NCBI GenBank assembly: GCA_033239525.1
Contig: BSYO01000025.1
Span: 310,001-374,000, forward strand
Reading direction: 5' to 3'
From: Nepenthes gracilis
Taxonomy: Eukaryota > Streptophyta > Magnoliopsida > Caryophyllales > Nepenthaceae
Length of the DNA: 64,000 nucleotides
The notes under the pieces were generated by a model. It made no database searches. It was given only the letters and a program-made list of their open reading frames with translations, and was not told the origin of the DNA. The position numbers and the translations under genes were made by a program. Below, piece by piece: positions 1 through 28,100 of this stretch. Positions within the stretch are counted from its first letter, which is position 1. Every line of letters starts with the position of its first letter.

Positions 1-248
1 TTGTTTTTTCCCTTTGTTTGGGATGCCTGCTGGACGTATGTCTTTGATGGGAAATTTTGGCTCCTGCTGATAAGTAAAACATGTAATTGCTTGATATTTG
101 TTCTATATTGTGCATTCCAAGTCATCCTTTTTCTCAGTTAAGTGATTTGACATGTTTCACCAATATCATGGCCTTTGCCTCTAAGTTTTCTAGTAGAATA
201 TATTTTCAATTGTGATCCTTTGTTTGATGGGATCATTAACTTCTGCAG

Positions 249-1978
249 ATAATGACTCTCCTTGGGACAAAGGTCGAATGGCTCTACTATGTTCTGCAGG
301 CATTCAACTGTGGTGATTTAGTTCGATATCAAGAGCTATGCTATGTGCATAGAGAGGCTCTAACTGCACAACCGGCATTAGTGGCCAATGAAAAGAAACT
401 TTTGGAAAAAATAAACATTCTTTGCTTGATGGAGATTATTTTCAGGTGTGTCAATGTGTTACCAATTTGAAAGTGATTATTTCTTTCAAAAGATCAATTT
501 GTCCTACAGAGACATTTCTGTGCTAAATTGTAATAAATATGTTTTTTCCCCTAGCCGGCCTTCAGAGGATCGAACAATTCCATTGAGTATTATTTCTCAA
601 CGCACTAAACTTTCTATAGAAGATGTGGAGTATCTTCTAATGAAGAGCCTGTCTGTAAGTACCCATTGCTCGTCTTTTTCATTCGAGACCTTTGCTACCT
701 ACAACCCTTTTTTTTCCCTTTTTGGCTAGCATGTAACATGATTTTATGGATGCATTTTAACTCAAATTACCCCAAAAGACTCACAAGCTTCAAATTTAGT
801 GATACATTTGTATTTGGAGACTTTTTATACCACATTCTATGTGGATATGTGCTTTTTCTGAATTTATTTGTTCTGGAATTTGAAGAAGAAAATTTGGGTT
901 GAATATTGACTTGATAGGAAGCAAGAAGGTACTGAATATTATGTTGTGCCATTCTACTAGTCATTAAATAGTCTCACCTACATGATAGGGGAATTGTGAG
1001 CCTGCCTGGGTGATATTGGTTGGTCAGATGTCAGCAAGCATTCAGTGCGTAAGTGGTTGTAATTGCTGCTTAGTGCTTCAATTAAGAATGTAATATTGTT
1101 TAGTAAGGAACCCACACTCTGGAGTGTTCCACCCCCTCTTTTTGATAAAATAACATATCGTTAAAGTAATATCAACAAAAGACATGTGTTTCTTTTTACC
1201 TGGCTTACTACAATGAAGTAGCCATGTAAATTAACCGGTCATAATATTTTGAAAGAGTTTGTGCCAGGAGAGTTCTCAATAGGCATGGACACAGTTCTGC
1301 TATTATGGGTCCCTTCCAATCTGACAACCTAATAGGTGAGTTAAAGGGGAGAGAAATGATAGTTACATTGTGATGCTGTATATCCGGTGGCTGAGAAGCT
1401 GTTTGTATTAATCTAGCATGGCATCATAACAAATTGACAAGTGAAGGTGATTTTGATATTGGTGCCTTTGTTTTGTGGAGAAAAGTGGGCCAAAAATGGA
1501 ACAGTTTTATGATGATAATCAAAGGAGTTGCAATACTTTGTTTAGGTGGAAGTTGTCCAGTGATGGTTCCTTTCTGTTCAAAAAAGATTCTTTAGTCATC
1601 TTTAGTTTGTTCAAGGGCTTTCAACGTGTGAAGTTGTGTTGTGTAATTGCACTCCCCTTATTAATTGGCACCATTCCTAAGGTCCTTCCAAAATAAACAG
1701 AAAAGCCTATAATTATATTGTTTTGGTGTAAAATTTAGGCCCTTCATCGTTCTTTCATCATTATTTTGAAAACTAAGAGTATTTAAATGCAGGTTCATCT
1801 CATTGAAGGGATTATTGATCAAGTTGAGGGAACGGTTCATGTATCCTGGGTGCAACCAAGAGTTCTAGGAATTCCCCAGATCAAGTCCCTGTGTGATCGG
1901 CTGGATAATTGGCTGGATAAAGTACACACTGCCTTGTTGTCTGTGGAGGCTGAAACACCAGACCTAGTTGCATCATGA
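249..1978 (+). CDS. RPN9: 26S proteasome non-ATPase regulatory subunit RPN9 (PSMD13), 3' part
   Basis: Last three coding exons of a lid subunit of the 19S regulatory particle, which recognises and unfolds ubiquitinated proteins in nucleus and cytosol. Exons: 249-445, 555-654 and 1793-1978 (TGA at 1976). All junctions keep frame: TTCTGCAG before 249, AG|GTGTGT after 445, CCCTAG before 555, TCT|GTAAGT after 654, TGCAG before 1793. The peptide includes GTKVEWLYYVLQAFN, KLLEKINILCLMEIIF, RPSEDRTIPLSIISQRTKLS and ends SVEAETPDLVAS, matching the PCI-domain C-terminus of plant RPN9 as I remember it. About 160 codons are present; the family has roughly 380-390 residues, so the 5' exons lie left of the window and bases 1-248 are intron. 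Intron two is 1138 bp. An AATAAA at 2434-2439 is a possible polyadenylation signal. The gene converges on PMK. Frame is intact, so it is probably functional. Confidence 0.93.
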
Positions 1979-3333
1979 ACTGACCTTGAAGTTGCTTTTT
2001 TTAAGCTTTCCTGTGACAGTCTTAGCACTGAAATGGATGAAAAGAGGAGCCATAAGGAGGGATGGCTTGCTTAGGAAAGTTCGGTATGCTTCGTTTCATG
2101 TATGTTGCACATCATCTGGAATCATTTTTTCCCCCTAATAAGAGCAATGTCCCTTGCACTTTATTGCATCGCCGCTGCGGGATATTAGTAGAGAGATGGC
2201 GGGTCATTTTTCAGGACGGCAATTTAATTCTGTACTTGAAATCAAATTGAGGTGGATAAATTGTCTTTTTCTCACTTGTAAACAACTCACTTGTTCTTGT
2301 CCTTTTGTCCTTTGCCTTGATCACTCTAGCCTTGTGATGTAGCCATGAGGAAAATTTTAAATTTGGTTATTTGTGTGGAATTGAGTTGGTATTTTTGATT
2401 TATTTTTGTCCAAGTTTTGGGCTTGGATTTGACAATAAAACCAGGCATCGAAAGGATGGATCTTACAGCTACGTTGCTTTTATTGTTTTGCATTTTTATT
2501 ATAGCTGAGAAGCTTCACTTTGATAACTACGTTGCTTTTATGTTGTGGCACTTTTTGGTACTACTGGTTATGAAAGTGCAAATGTATTTTAAAATATGTG
2601 GTAAATTTGGTTAGTTATTAACATTTGTGTCTGCTATATATCTTTTAATAATTTGTTGAGTCTTTTATGTTGCCATGCTACTTCTGGTATATCCTATAAT
2701 TGCTGGAGCATGAGCTCTCCTGGGTGCATACGCTTTCAAATCGAAGTTCAACCCAGCGGTGCTCGTTCCTTGCGGTTGCCTCTACAAAAATGTTGAAAAC
2801 AGGAGGTATTTACAACTTGGTAGACACCAATTATCGCATTATTCTAAACATTCACGAGAAAAAACAAATCACGTGTGCCTTCAAATGTAAATTTCAAGTG
2901 CCCATTAGTCAATTGTAAATTCTAATCTACCCAGCCTTGCCTTCACTTCGGATAGCGGCCAAAAAATAGAAAAAAAACCCAAGCAGTTCGGTAACCATTA
3001 TGGATAAACTTTATTTCTGGCAAAATCTTAGAAACTACTTGTTCTATTGATTTCCATGTTATGCCCGTCAATTTCCTCATCTTGACGCTTTATGTGATTC
3101 TCATTTGCGAACTCTTATTCCACAGAATCCCAGAACCAGAGGGTGTCATCCAACCTTCATCCAGATTCTACAATATTCAAAGTTATGGAAACAGTATTTG
3201 TGAAATCCGGTGTGTACGGAGACATTCCTTTTACCTTCAACAACTCAAAACTCCCTCCAACATACTCCAGCCCTTTCTCCCTTTATTTTCAGCACCCTAG
3301 TCTAGGTTTGAAAATTCAGGATACAAGTAAAGT
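1979..3333. other. Convergent intergenic region (RPN9 / PMK 3' ends)
   Basis: Holds the RPN9 3' UTR (roughly to 2450, AATAAA at 2434) and the PMK 3' UTR. TTTATT at 3282-3287 reads AATAAA on the minus strand, 47 nt past the PMK stop. The short ORFs here show no recognisable protein. No RNA gene seen. Confidence 0.6.
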
Positions 3334-18317
<14,984 letters not shown>

Positions 18318-20027
18318 TTAGCCGCTCGATTCTCGATATGGCCGCGTAAATTTCGAAGTTGCGAAGTCGACGGTAGTGAAAAAGGGCTGGGAAGAAGCAA
18401 TGCGAACGCCAAAACTCGAGGAACTTTTTTAATTGACTGTAACGGGGACCATCGTGACAAAATTTGTTGTCGTGTTCTTTCTTTCGTTTTTTTTTTTTTT
18501 TTCAATTAGTCGACGGAACAAAAACAAAAGTGAATTAGTTCATCTTTATGATGCTGCGTTAACAACATCCTTCTAAAAGAATATTAAACATTTTCATCTT
18601 TCGAAAATTTAAACATCTCGAATTCGTCCCAATAAACTCTTAGAGGGAAAAGAGTGGAGGAAAAAATAAATAAATAAATAAATAAATAGTTTTGACCTCT
18701 TATCAAGTACAATTTTTCATAAATTAAACGTAAATTATACTATTTTCATATTTTAAAAATTATTTTTATAAAGTAAACAAACAAATTAGAATCATCGTAA
18801 ATACAAATATGAAGAGACAAAAGAGGATAATATAATTAAAAATCCCTCCGCTCTCTCTAAGATGGGTAGAATTATCGAAGTTATATTCACAATTTGGTTG
18901 ACATAATTTGATAAACATATATAAGTTAAATAAATATTATTTTATTATTATAAATTTAAGCCAAATGTATAATCTAAATTGTAATAATCTGACGTCGTGC
19001 TGCCTACGTATCCATTCTGCCAAATATAAAAGGAAAGATGTCATCTTCCCCTTTCGTTATCTCATGCCTTTTTCACGCTGTACCTCCTACATCTGCTTTC
19101 TGTCGTGATTTGGATGCCAAAATATAATTAAAGTGTGTTAATTTAGTTAGAAAAAATCTGAATTGACTAAACCAACCCGATTTTATAAAATATAAAATGA
19201 AGTTCACTCAAGTTAAAAGTAACAATTAAGATTTACTCATTCAAAAAAGTGAAAGGAGAAATTCATATTGTCCCCTATAAAATTCAATTTTGAAAAAATT
19301 CCTATGAGGGAGACCTTGTGCATGGGAACGAATAGGAAGATGAATGAATAATTATGGCCTTATTGAGAGATGATTTTTATTTCTTGTTCCAATTTTTGGT
19401 TAATAAAACCACAAAATCAGAAATAATTTCCCAGATTAATATCTTGGCATACGTGACAATAATATCAATGGCCTTAATTATAAGAATTCCACTTCAGATA
19501 CTCGGAAGTTTAAGTTATGGGAAGACGAGGAGAGATGGATACGTCCTCTCCATTCCTAAAGACCTGTTCTCCATCAACAGAAACAAACATGGTGTTCAAA
19601 GATGAAATGCTGGCCTAACAAATCTTGGGATCTAAAATGCATTATAGATTTGCCGTTTTCATAATTTAAACTTGAGTAAAATTGAAGTAAATCAATAGAA
19701 ACAATGCCCACTTTGCTACAAGAACTCTAAAACTGACAAGCATGGGAGCCCGAGTGATGGCAGGGAGTCACAAAACGGGCAGTAGCTGACACGGGCGTTA
19801 AAATTGTCCCACAGAACCACTACTGTATAATCTAAAAACATGGAACTAAAAATACCTAACAAATTAATACAGCAGTAGGAAGAAAACACCGGAGGGGCGA
19901 GTATCAGGAGCTTCAAATCACCATCTATGCAAGGAATTTCTTCAGAAAAGCTCGCCAGTGAGGCTAATGGCCAGTATTGATGATTGCCAGTTTGATGTGT
20001 AACAAAGTGAACTCACTAGTCCATCAT
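18318..20027. other. Intergenic region upstream of PMK and downstream of mS35
   Basis: Probably holds the PMK 5' UTR and promoter (minus strand, from 18318 upward) and the mS35 3' UTR. A poly-T run occurs at 18488-18502 and an (AAAT)n tract at 18663-18688. Otherwise AT-rich with no recognisable gene; short ORFs here lack similarity I can name. Confidence 0.6.
18663..18688. repeat. (AAAT)n microsatellite
   Basis: About six and a half AAAT units, roughly 350 bp upstream of the PMK start codon. Confidence 0.9.
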
Positions 20028-23000
20028 TTATTTGTAGAATCGTGAAACCTCTGACACAAGCTTATCCATGAACTGGCATTTTTTGTGGAATCCCCAGCCT
20101 GGGTTGCTCTGCAATCATAATAGCCAATTTTTTACCCGCATCAACCACCAAAAAAAAAAAAAGGGAAGAAAAAAATGACAAAGTGTCATTGTGAGAGGCT
20201 GAGTAAGCATTATCATTGTATCCAGATATGGCTTCAAAATAGTCGGCATAAAAATGTTTGACAGATCCTCTCCCAGATAGAAGGGCGTCGATACCCTGGC
20301 TCCACAGTTTCTTCCACTGCCAAATGTCAATATGCTTATCTTCTTAATACTCTCTGTAGTTTTATTAGGATAGAAAAATGCACTCCTTCAGAAAGGTCTA
20401 TGGTTCTCAACAGAATTAGCATCAATAACTTGTGAGAGCATTAAGAGACCAGACAAAGCCGTCCCTCCATTTTACATGCGGGACATGTAAGAAAGGAAGG
20501 CAACACTACAATATGCCCATTCTCATATTCCTGTATATATGTCTTTTGGAAATTTTGTGTAGGAGGCGGCAATTTTTCTATCCAATATCAATAGTTTCTT
20601 ACAGTTCTAATAAGAAGAATCCAATAAATACTAAATCTTCATATGTGAATGAAGGTGACTAGTGTGTTAAACCGAAAGCAGTGTTAGGCAGAACTTTTTT
20701 CTCGCATAAAATACAGTTAAGAAAAATAACTAACCAACCTGAAGAGAGAGAACAGCGCGATCAGTGAAGTGCTTCACAGAATCAGGTGCAGTTGCAGGAA
20801 GGGTTTTTGCAACTCTTTTCAATTCTTCCTGCTGTTGCTTAGCAGTTACTATGTCAGGCCCACTATAGTGATCCACGATCTCTTTCAAAAGTGGAACTCT
20901 CTCCATAGTCTCTTTTATAATTTCCTGGTGAAATGCTAAATGGTTAGCAACAGATATAGACACTCTGAAGGAAAATTAACAAAACCCTATTCATTGTCAT
21001 GGCATTGACAGGAGAAATGTATAACATGCAATTCAAGTAAAAGCAACTGAAAACAATAAAATCATAAAATTCAGAATATGTAAATATCTGAATTATACCA
21101 ACAAAATGAGAACAAACCACAATGTCAATAACATCTAGTAAGAAGCACAACACGCATCCTTGAATGAAGTGACTAGAAAAAAGTGATCAAAGTATCCCAC
21201 TCTGACGCATGATATAAAACTTGAAGTCAAATTAACATGCAGAGTTACTTGGACTCTTTACTTTATCCAGAAGTTCTCGTGTTGGACACTTTTGCATGGA
21301 TATGACGCTTGACAATTCAATTAGTGGCTTCAGAAAAGTGCAGAGTCAGGCACCTAAATACATACACCTATACATTATCCAAGTGTAAAAAGCATAGTTA
21401 ACGAGAAAGTGAAACTAGTTAATGATCCAAACTACTTGACAGTGTCAGCAAAAAGAGAATACTCAGAGTTGGATCAAGATCTGAATCTCAACAAGATGCT
21501 CAAGGATTGATCTAACGATGGAATCTTACAGAATCAAAACCTTCTTCACATCAGAAATAGTTAGATTTAAACATCATATCAGAAGTTGTAAGATATAAAA
21601 CACTGTTTATATCAGAAGTACTAAGTACTTCGCAAGTATTTGGGGATAAACTCACAACATACAAAGGTTCTTATTCAAAAAACACAAATTAAAAAAAAAA
21701 AAAATAAAAAAAAGGAGAGGGGAAAGGAAAGACATCCGTCTTCACAGATCCACAAATGAGCTGGTCACTTGACAAAGTCAACAAAAACCTAGTAATGTGT
21801 CTTTCAATACAGATAATATGCGCCACGGATGTCTATAGACATGCATGGATGAAGATATCAGTTGCGTGCAGTAATATATAAATTAGTTCCACATTCAGAC
21901 AAAATATCAGAAGATGATCAGCATTAGCTCAAACAGATGTTGGTTTGTTCCCCTCATGGTTAACACTAGAGTGCTGGTGAAAAGTGTCAAATGGCATCAT
22001 CAGATGCTTGAAATCAACACTGAAGAAGCTGGATTATTTATATTAGCATAGGAATACACCTATCATAGAAAATAACAGAGTCTAACGTGCACATGTTTAT
22101 GGTGTAAAACAATATATCGAGTAAATGTACATAAAATGAGTCAAATATCATTTTAGGAAAGCAATTTAACTGGGTATATGCATCAAATTGAAATTTTAAA
22201 AGGATAGAGAAGATGACAATCATTTGACAGATGACATTAGGGTACATCCCATCTTATCATGTCTCTCAGAGGCCACCTTTCCAAACTTATCTTGAATTGA
22301 CAGTTGCAACATATAATCAGCTTGCAAATGAATTCCAATTAGGAAAACAAAATTGCTTAGCCATCATCATGCAAATAATTTGATATATGCATATGCAAAT
22401 AAAATTATGCATAAATAACTGCACAATAACAACAACAGTGCCTTAAATTCTCTTCCAGCAATCATCTCAGCGGGCAATTGAATAATTGCACAAGATTTTT
22501 TCCCATGATAAATCCTCAGCAGTAGTAGTCAAATACTATCCTTTAGCTGTGCACCTACTTTTCAAAGTCTAGGGATAGGGATAGAGATAGAGTGCAACCA
22601 TGTAATGGGGGAACGATACTGAATCAAAATATGGCATAAACCTATCACTTCTGAACACATTAACATACCTGCCACTCTTCTTCACTTTGAATTCCTTCAT
22701 AAGCCATCAAGAATGGCTTCATCTTCTCTAGGGCTTCCCTAAGAGGAACAGGTGACTTTTCATCAATATCCGGGTTCGTATCAAACTCCATCAAATATTC
22801 AGGCTCAAGCTCAATCTGCAAGCCAAAAGGCAAGGTTTAAGAGAACAAATCTGACAGTGATTTGAGATCTGAAACTTATCTAATACTTGGGCCAAAAAAA
22901 GGACAACTATCTATCATCATGTGTACTACCTTCAAATTTGTATCAAGTGCTTCGAGATACTCTTCCTCCAATGGAGAAGGCAAGACTCTATAGCTCATTT

Positions 23001-23997
23001 CCTCGAATGCCTCCGTCAATTCATTCATGATCTCAGGCCCAACCTTATTTGCAAGCTTCTCACCGTCCGCATTATCACCCAAATATAGCCCTGGTCCCAA
23101 ATCATCCTCTGCATCTCGGAACCTATCCTCCCTCCATCCTCTACCTCTACCTCTTCCCATCACTCCACGGCCTCTCCCACGCCCGCGTCCTCCTCTTCCC
23201 CTACCACTTTCCATTCTATCCTGCCCGCCACCCCTTGACAATATGATAACCGCCTTCTTTGTCGCCTCCTCACTGTTCAACATGGACCGACTAACCGAAG
23301 AACTGCCCTCCCGAACCTCAGCCGCATCTGCTCCTCTTCTTGCTCCAGTATCAAGACCGCCCTGCCGGGGCCGGCGGTGTCGATTCTCCTCCTTACCAAC
23401 TAACTCAGGACCAGGTTTCCTTGCGGGGTGTCCCCTTCCGAATCCCTTCAACACCGACACCAGACTCTCAGGCAGATTGCTCTCCCCTAAGGATTTCCTG
23501 GGTTTAGGGGTTAATAAGTCAGATTCGGATCCTTCACCCACCACATCCTCCTTAAGGAAGAAGATGGGTCGTTTTGGTTCTGAATTCTGATGAGTTCCTG
23601 ACTTAGTGGACGGCGGCTGATTCTGACCACCGTGGCCTCCTCCGCGACCAACGCCGGGTTGTGGTCGTGGTGGTGAGGGGCCCACAGAAGTGTTGAATGA
23701 AGAGAGAAATGGGGAAGAAGGTAGGGACTTACCTCGGCCACGCCCGAGAGGGGTGAGAGTGGACGGCGTGCTTGAACCGTCTGACTCATCTTTGGAATCG
23801 GGTGTGGAGGTCTGGGTCGCGACGAACTCGAACTGAGTTCGACTGGAGGCGCCTTGGCCTCGGCCTCTACCGGATCCACCGCCGGAGGACGAGGTGGAGA
23901 AGGCAGAGTAGGAGATGAGGTCATGTTTGGCCGCATTGGAAATTCCGGTGCTTCCTATACTGCTCTGGTTTCTCAATAATCCAAAACTTCCTCTCAT
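20028..23997 (-). CDS. Mitochondrial small ribosomal subunit protein S24/S35 type (mS35), Gly/Arg-rich N-terminus
   Basis: Exons on the minus strand: 22930-23997, 22669-22815, 20739-20924, 20028-20108; 493 codons plus stop, all in phase. ATG at 23997 was chosen (MRGSFGLLRNQSS); the longer upstream frame to 24075 begins with TTG. Residues 1 to about 40 are basic and hydroxylated, as in a mitochondrial targeting peptide. Residues about 45-300 are low-complexity Ser/Gly/Pro with dense RG repeats (GRGRGGRGRGRGRG). The conserved domain is C-terminal: SPLEEEYLEALDTNLK|IELEPEYLMEFDTNPDIDEK, PLLKEIVDHYSGPD, AKQQQEELKRVAKTLP, FTDRAVLSLQ|SNPGWGF. This matches, from memory, plant proteins annotated as ribosomal protein S24/S35, mitochondrial. 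The role in the mitoribosome is inferred from family membership; some databases call such proteins hydroxyproline- or glycine-rich. A CT-rich tract lies just before the start. Confidence 0.78.
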
Positions 23998-24021
23998 TTC
24001 CACAGAGGAGATTTGCAGGGA

Positions 24022-24041
24022 AGAGAGAGAGAGAGAGAGAG
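24022..24041. repeat. (GA)n tract in the mS35 5' leader
   Basis: Ten GA units, 25 nt upstream of the mS35 ATG, reading (CT)n in the sense direction. Such pyrimidine tracts are common in plant 5' UTRs. Confidence 0.85.
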
Positions 24042-24727
24042 GGGTGTGGAAGGTGAAACCCCTTGCAGAATTCAAGCCAGCATGAAACGACGCGTTTTTC
24101 GTTGTGATTATGTCTCGGTTGATGGCGATCTACTGGGCTGAGCCCGACCCAACTACAAGTGAACTTATATAACCACTATGTTCGGCTTAAATTTAAGGAA
24201 TAGTATTTAAAAATGAAAGAATATTTGTTATTAGTTTTGAAAATTATTTATAAAAAAAATTACGACATACAATTTTTCAAAAAATGATTTTGTATTTTTT
24301 GAAAACACTGACGAAAGATTTACTGAAAAATATTTGGCAACTTATGCAGAATTTCAATTAATAGTTTAACCAATCATCAAAAAATATCCAATTCTTATCA
24401 ATCTTTTTTGAAGATTTTCACTAATAGGTTGTAAAATTAGAACACTCAAAATTTTCTTGAGAGTGATATATTCACTTTTTCACTATTAGAAGAATTTGAT
24501 TATAATAACTTTTTTTTTCTCAAAAAAAATGTAAACAAGCGGAATACAAAATTATGTCATTAAAGATATAACAATTTGTGTTTAAGAAAATATCAACATT
24601 TCTTAATATGTGCTCTTATTTTTCTCAAGTGAAAGCAAACTGTCTTCATTTGCGAAGAACATAGCCTATATAAATAAAGGGAGCAAGGCATGCGTTGTTA
24701 CGAAGGGTGTCTGAGTATTAAACTATC
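24042..24727. other. AT-rich intergenic region, probable mS35 promoter
   Basis: Lies upstream of mS35 (minus strand) up to the retrotransposon block. Mostly A/T-rich with poly-A and poly-T runs; no gene or clear transposon seen. Confidence 0.5.
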
Positions 24728-25082
24728 ACGGGCATTTTGGCGCCCAGAGTCCAACGGGGAGAGAGGCCTTTAAAGTTTTAGGAAAGGAGATCTCTTCTTC
24801 ATCTTCTAAAGATCCCGAATCAAACTCAACTAGCTTCCTTCTTCTCCACTTAACCCCAAGAAAGGGACAAACTGGGAACCGAGGATAAATCCTCCGCCCA
24901 TCAAGAGCAAGCTCATTACATGTGTCTAGTTTTATACCCATTGCGGTGCACCAAGGAAAAATAAGCCTTCCACCAATGGCATTCTCCATATCACCACACG
25001 AGTTATAGATTCATTACATTCAAAATTATACACACATAAAATTGACCTCGACCTCTTGTTTGTTGTTTGTGTTGTAAGTTCA
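24728..25082 (+). repeat. 5' LTR remnant of element B
   Basis: Shares GGC(A/G)CCCAGAGTCCAA, CCGCCCATCAAGAGCAAGCTCA, CATTCTCCATATCACCACACGAG (split words) and TTGTTTGTTGTTTGTGTTGT with the 3' copy, in order. It lacks the copy's first ~300 bp and the ~110 bp with the TGACTTGAGCGTCG block. Confidence 0.75.
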
Positions 25083-25193
25083 TAGAGAAAATTTATTTGT
25101 TGTTTTTAAGAAAGCTCCCTAATATATTTAATAATTCTGAAAATCGATGAAAAGCCAGTGTCTCTTTCCCACCTTATTCTAGAACCTCGGAAG

Positions 25194-28100
25194 ATGGTAA
25201 ACACCCGAGCACCGATGGAGATCGCCCAAATTAGGAACCAGCGAACAACCGACCGGAGCCCAATGTCCACCGCCTGGCCGCAGACGTGGGCGATATGAAG
25301 CTAGTTCTCCGAGCCCTGTGCGAAAACATGGGGACTGCCCCTCCAGCGTCCCAGGCCTCCACCTCCAGGAGAGGAAAGCGTCGAGAGGCCGCTCGCAGAG
25401 GCGAGCCAATCGCCCAACCACAAAGCGGCCCCAAGTGGAAATCAACGGAGAGCCATCCCGAAAAGATGACCGGAGGATAGCCCCGAGGCGCAACCCCCGC
25501 AACTCGCGCGGCAACGGGAGGCCAACCGTTGCGTGCTCCAAAACGAGCCACTCAGCAGAGAGTCGCCAACGAGCTCGAACGAACCTCCGTGGAAACACGG
25601 AGCTGCGACGTCATCAATGCGGAAAGGCTCAACGTCGATGGAGGAGAAAGTCAAATGTGGGACACCTATAAGGAGAAACCCACGCCTCCCCGTAACTCCG
25701 TAGATCGCCCTCGCCATGGACTTATGGACGCAAACGTTGCCAAGCAAGTTCAAGATTGGAGGGATACGACTAGCAAGGACCCAATGGACCACCTCAAATG
25801 CTTCCGTACTCACTTATCTCTCGCAAGGGGCAAGTGAGGCCTTGATGTCGGTGCTTTCCCCGTCACCCTCGGGGGGACGTTGCTCTAGTTCCATGGCCTG
25901 AACTCCATTCGTTCGACGAGCTTGCCGACAACTTCGAACCAAAGGAGGAGAATGGCACGGTCCGCCTCCGTCAAAGATCGATGAAAGTAAATCACCGAGG
26001 CGCGGCGGATCCTCATCTCTCCGACAAAAGCTCAAAATCGCCAAAAAAACACCTTCTCGGGAGGCCGAGACCATCGCTCGGCGTACATCAGAAGAAAATA
26101 CTGGACTGGCCCGAAGCCCCAGAGCATTAATCAAACGCGCCCCACCGTGTCCAAAAAGAGCACAAGCCCTTCGACCCCTCAAAGATTCACTGCGAACATC
26201 GATGCAAATCCAGGATGAGAAGTTATTCAAGTGGCCAAAGACGCCAAGGGTCTATTTTCGCCGCACCACCGTTGCCTCGGGACACTCAACCGAGAATCTT
26301 TGGACCCGCAACAGAAATCAAGATCCGATCCCGGCGCGGACACTTGAAGCGGTTCTTCAAGAAAGCGACTCCGACAGTGAAGCAGTGAACCTAACTTAAA
26401 TATGGTCTCCTCCACGGCCACCGCGGACGGATACAGCGAGATAGGGGATAGGAATGATGTCATTAGCTTTAGTAGCGGCGACATGGCTCTTAATCTCCAT
26501 ACCAACCCCCTTGTTTATTTCGTTTCACCGGGTGGGGATGACTACCAATCGAAACGGTCTTCATTGATAATGAAAGTTCTCGATTTAAACCGCCTTCCTT
26601 AAATGGACTAAAACAAGTCGATGAAACCAAACCTATTTGGACAACATTCAAATAGTGCGGCCGGAAGTCACTATGGGAACCCACCCGCATACCGGCTTTC
26701 TAATTTGTACCTTCCATCCGTCTACAATGCCAAACCTTTCTAACCGCCTCGGGCGACGTCCATCCCACACCCGAATGTGAAATTTCCTACCCCATGGGAG
26801 AAGTCCTGAGACCAAGAAATGGGAGTAAAACTATCAACCTCGTGGCACCATGTTAGACCTTAATCTAACGAGACCATCAGCCCAATCCGGAGAGGAGACG
26901 GAGGCGATCCCACTAAACCCTTCCAAGCCAACGGTGCATCAATGGTTAACGCAACCAATTGATTACCTTCCTTAGGGCTAACTCAAGTGGTCCTCACGAC
27001 ATGCCCGGATACGGCCGAGGTCATATCCACAAGCCGGGCTTTGACTCAAGCCAAAAGCCCGTTGGGAAGAAGCGGAGGAACCACTCCGACGAGAGTCGCC
27101 ATCATGGAAAAAGTGAAGAGGCTTTGGACGCTCGGATTCATCGTGCAAGTCTAGTATTAATCAAATCCGGGTAAAAAAGACACTAGTGGCGGCAGTGGCG
27201 GATGGTCGACTTCATGGACGTGAACAAGGCCTACCCCAAAGGTCGCTCCCAGATATCGTGGCCTTGGCAAGCTCCTAGCTTCACTACTGAGAGACAGATC
27301 CGGATGGACCCGGGGGACAAGGAGCACATCTCATGACAGATCGGGAAATACAAAATGATACCCTTTGGTCTCAAGAAGGAAGAACCAAATTGGAATAAAA
27401 TGTTCTCCTGATAGGACGGAACGGAGGTATACGTTGATGACAACTGGTAAAGAGCAAGGTTGCCGGCAGCCACGTCAACGACCTAGATGATACTTTTCGG
27501 GTCCTCCGACGGCACGGATGAAGCTCTAACGCCAAGTGTGCGTCGGAGTGACCTCGGGGAAAGTTCCTAGGCTCATAGTGTCCCTTAGAAAACCCGAGAA
27601 GATCAATGTGACCTGAACTCTCCGCGGATGATAAAGGAGGTATGTAAGTCGATGATAGCTCTCAAGATGTAGAAAAATACTTCTTCAAGGCGCTAAGGGG
27701 CACCAAATGAGGGGTTCAAGTGGAGCGAAGAATGCAATGAAGCCTTCAGGAATGAAGACTTCTCTCCAGCCGCAGCTCCTAATAGGTTGAAGGAGAAGAT
27801 CTTTATTCTACTTGGTAATCATTTGATAGTTAAAGACATTTTTCAATGTGAATAACGTGGAGGCCCGTTATCCGCACGCTAAAAAGATGGCGTGGATGAT
27901 CGAGTAATTGGAAGTCGATCTTGCAAAAACCGGAGACGTCCGGCCGGCTGGTTAAGTGGGCTGTCCGCGCTTAGGGTCTGAATTGTTCCATGAAAAGGAC
28001 AGATGGATACTTTATCGTCAAGCGGCTTGCGCGCAAGAAGAAGATAGCAACCAAGGAAGTGTGGTAGACGACGAGACCCCGAACGTAAACGGATCATCTA

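Noticed and set aside
2700..2918. Possible tRNA-derived or SINE-like sequence (GTTCAACCC near 2750)
   Set aside because: No complete A/B box pair or cloverleaf could be drawn, and no target duplication or tail was found.
23027..23590. 187-codon plus-strand frame, Pro/Leu-rich
   Set aside because: It is the complement of the RG/SG-rich part of mS35 exon 1; the minus frame carries the conserved protein and splice sites.
23998..24075. Longer mS35 N-terminus up to 24075
   Set aside because: That frame begins with TTG and runs through a CT-repeat leader; ATG at 23997 gives the expected basic start.
25179..26505. Several 90-140-codon minus-strand frames in 25.2-26.5 kb
   Set aside because: They are shadows of GC-rich gag sequence on the plus strand; none resembles the Tat antisense ORF, which lies after pol.
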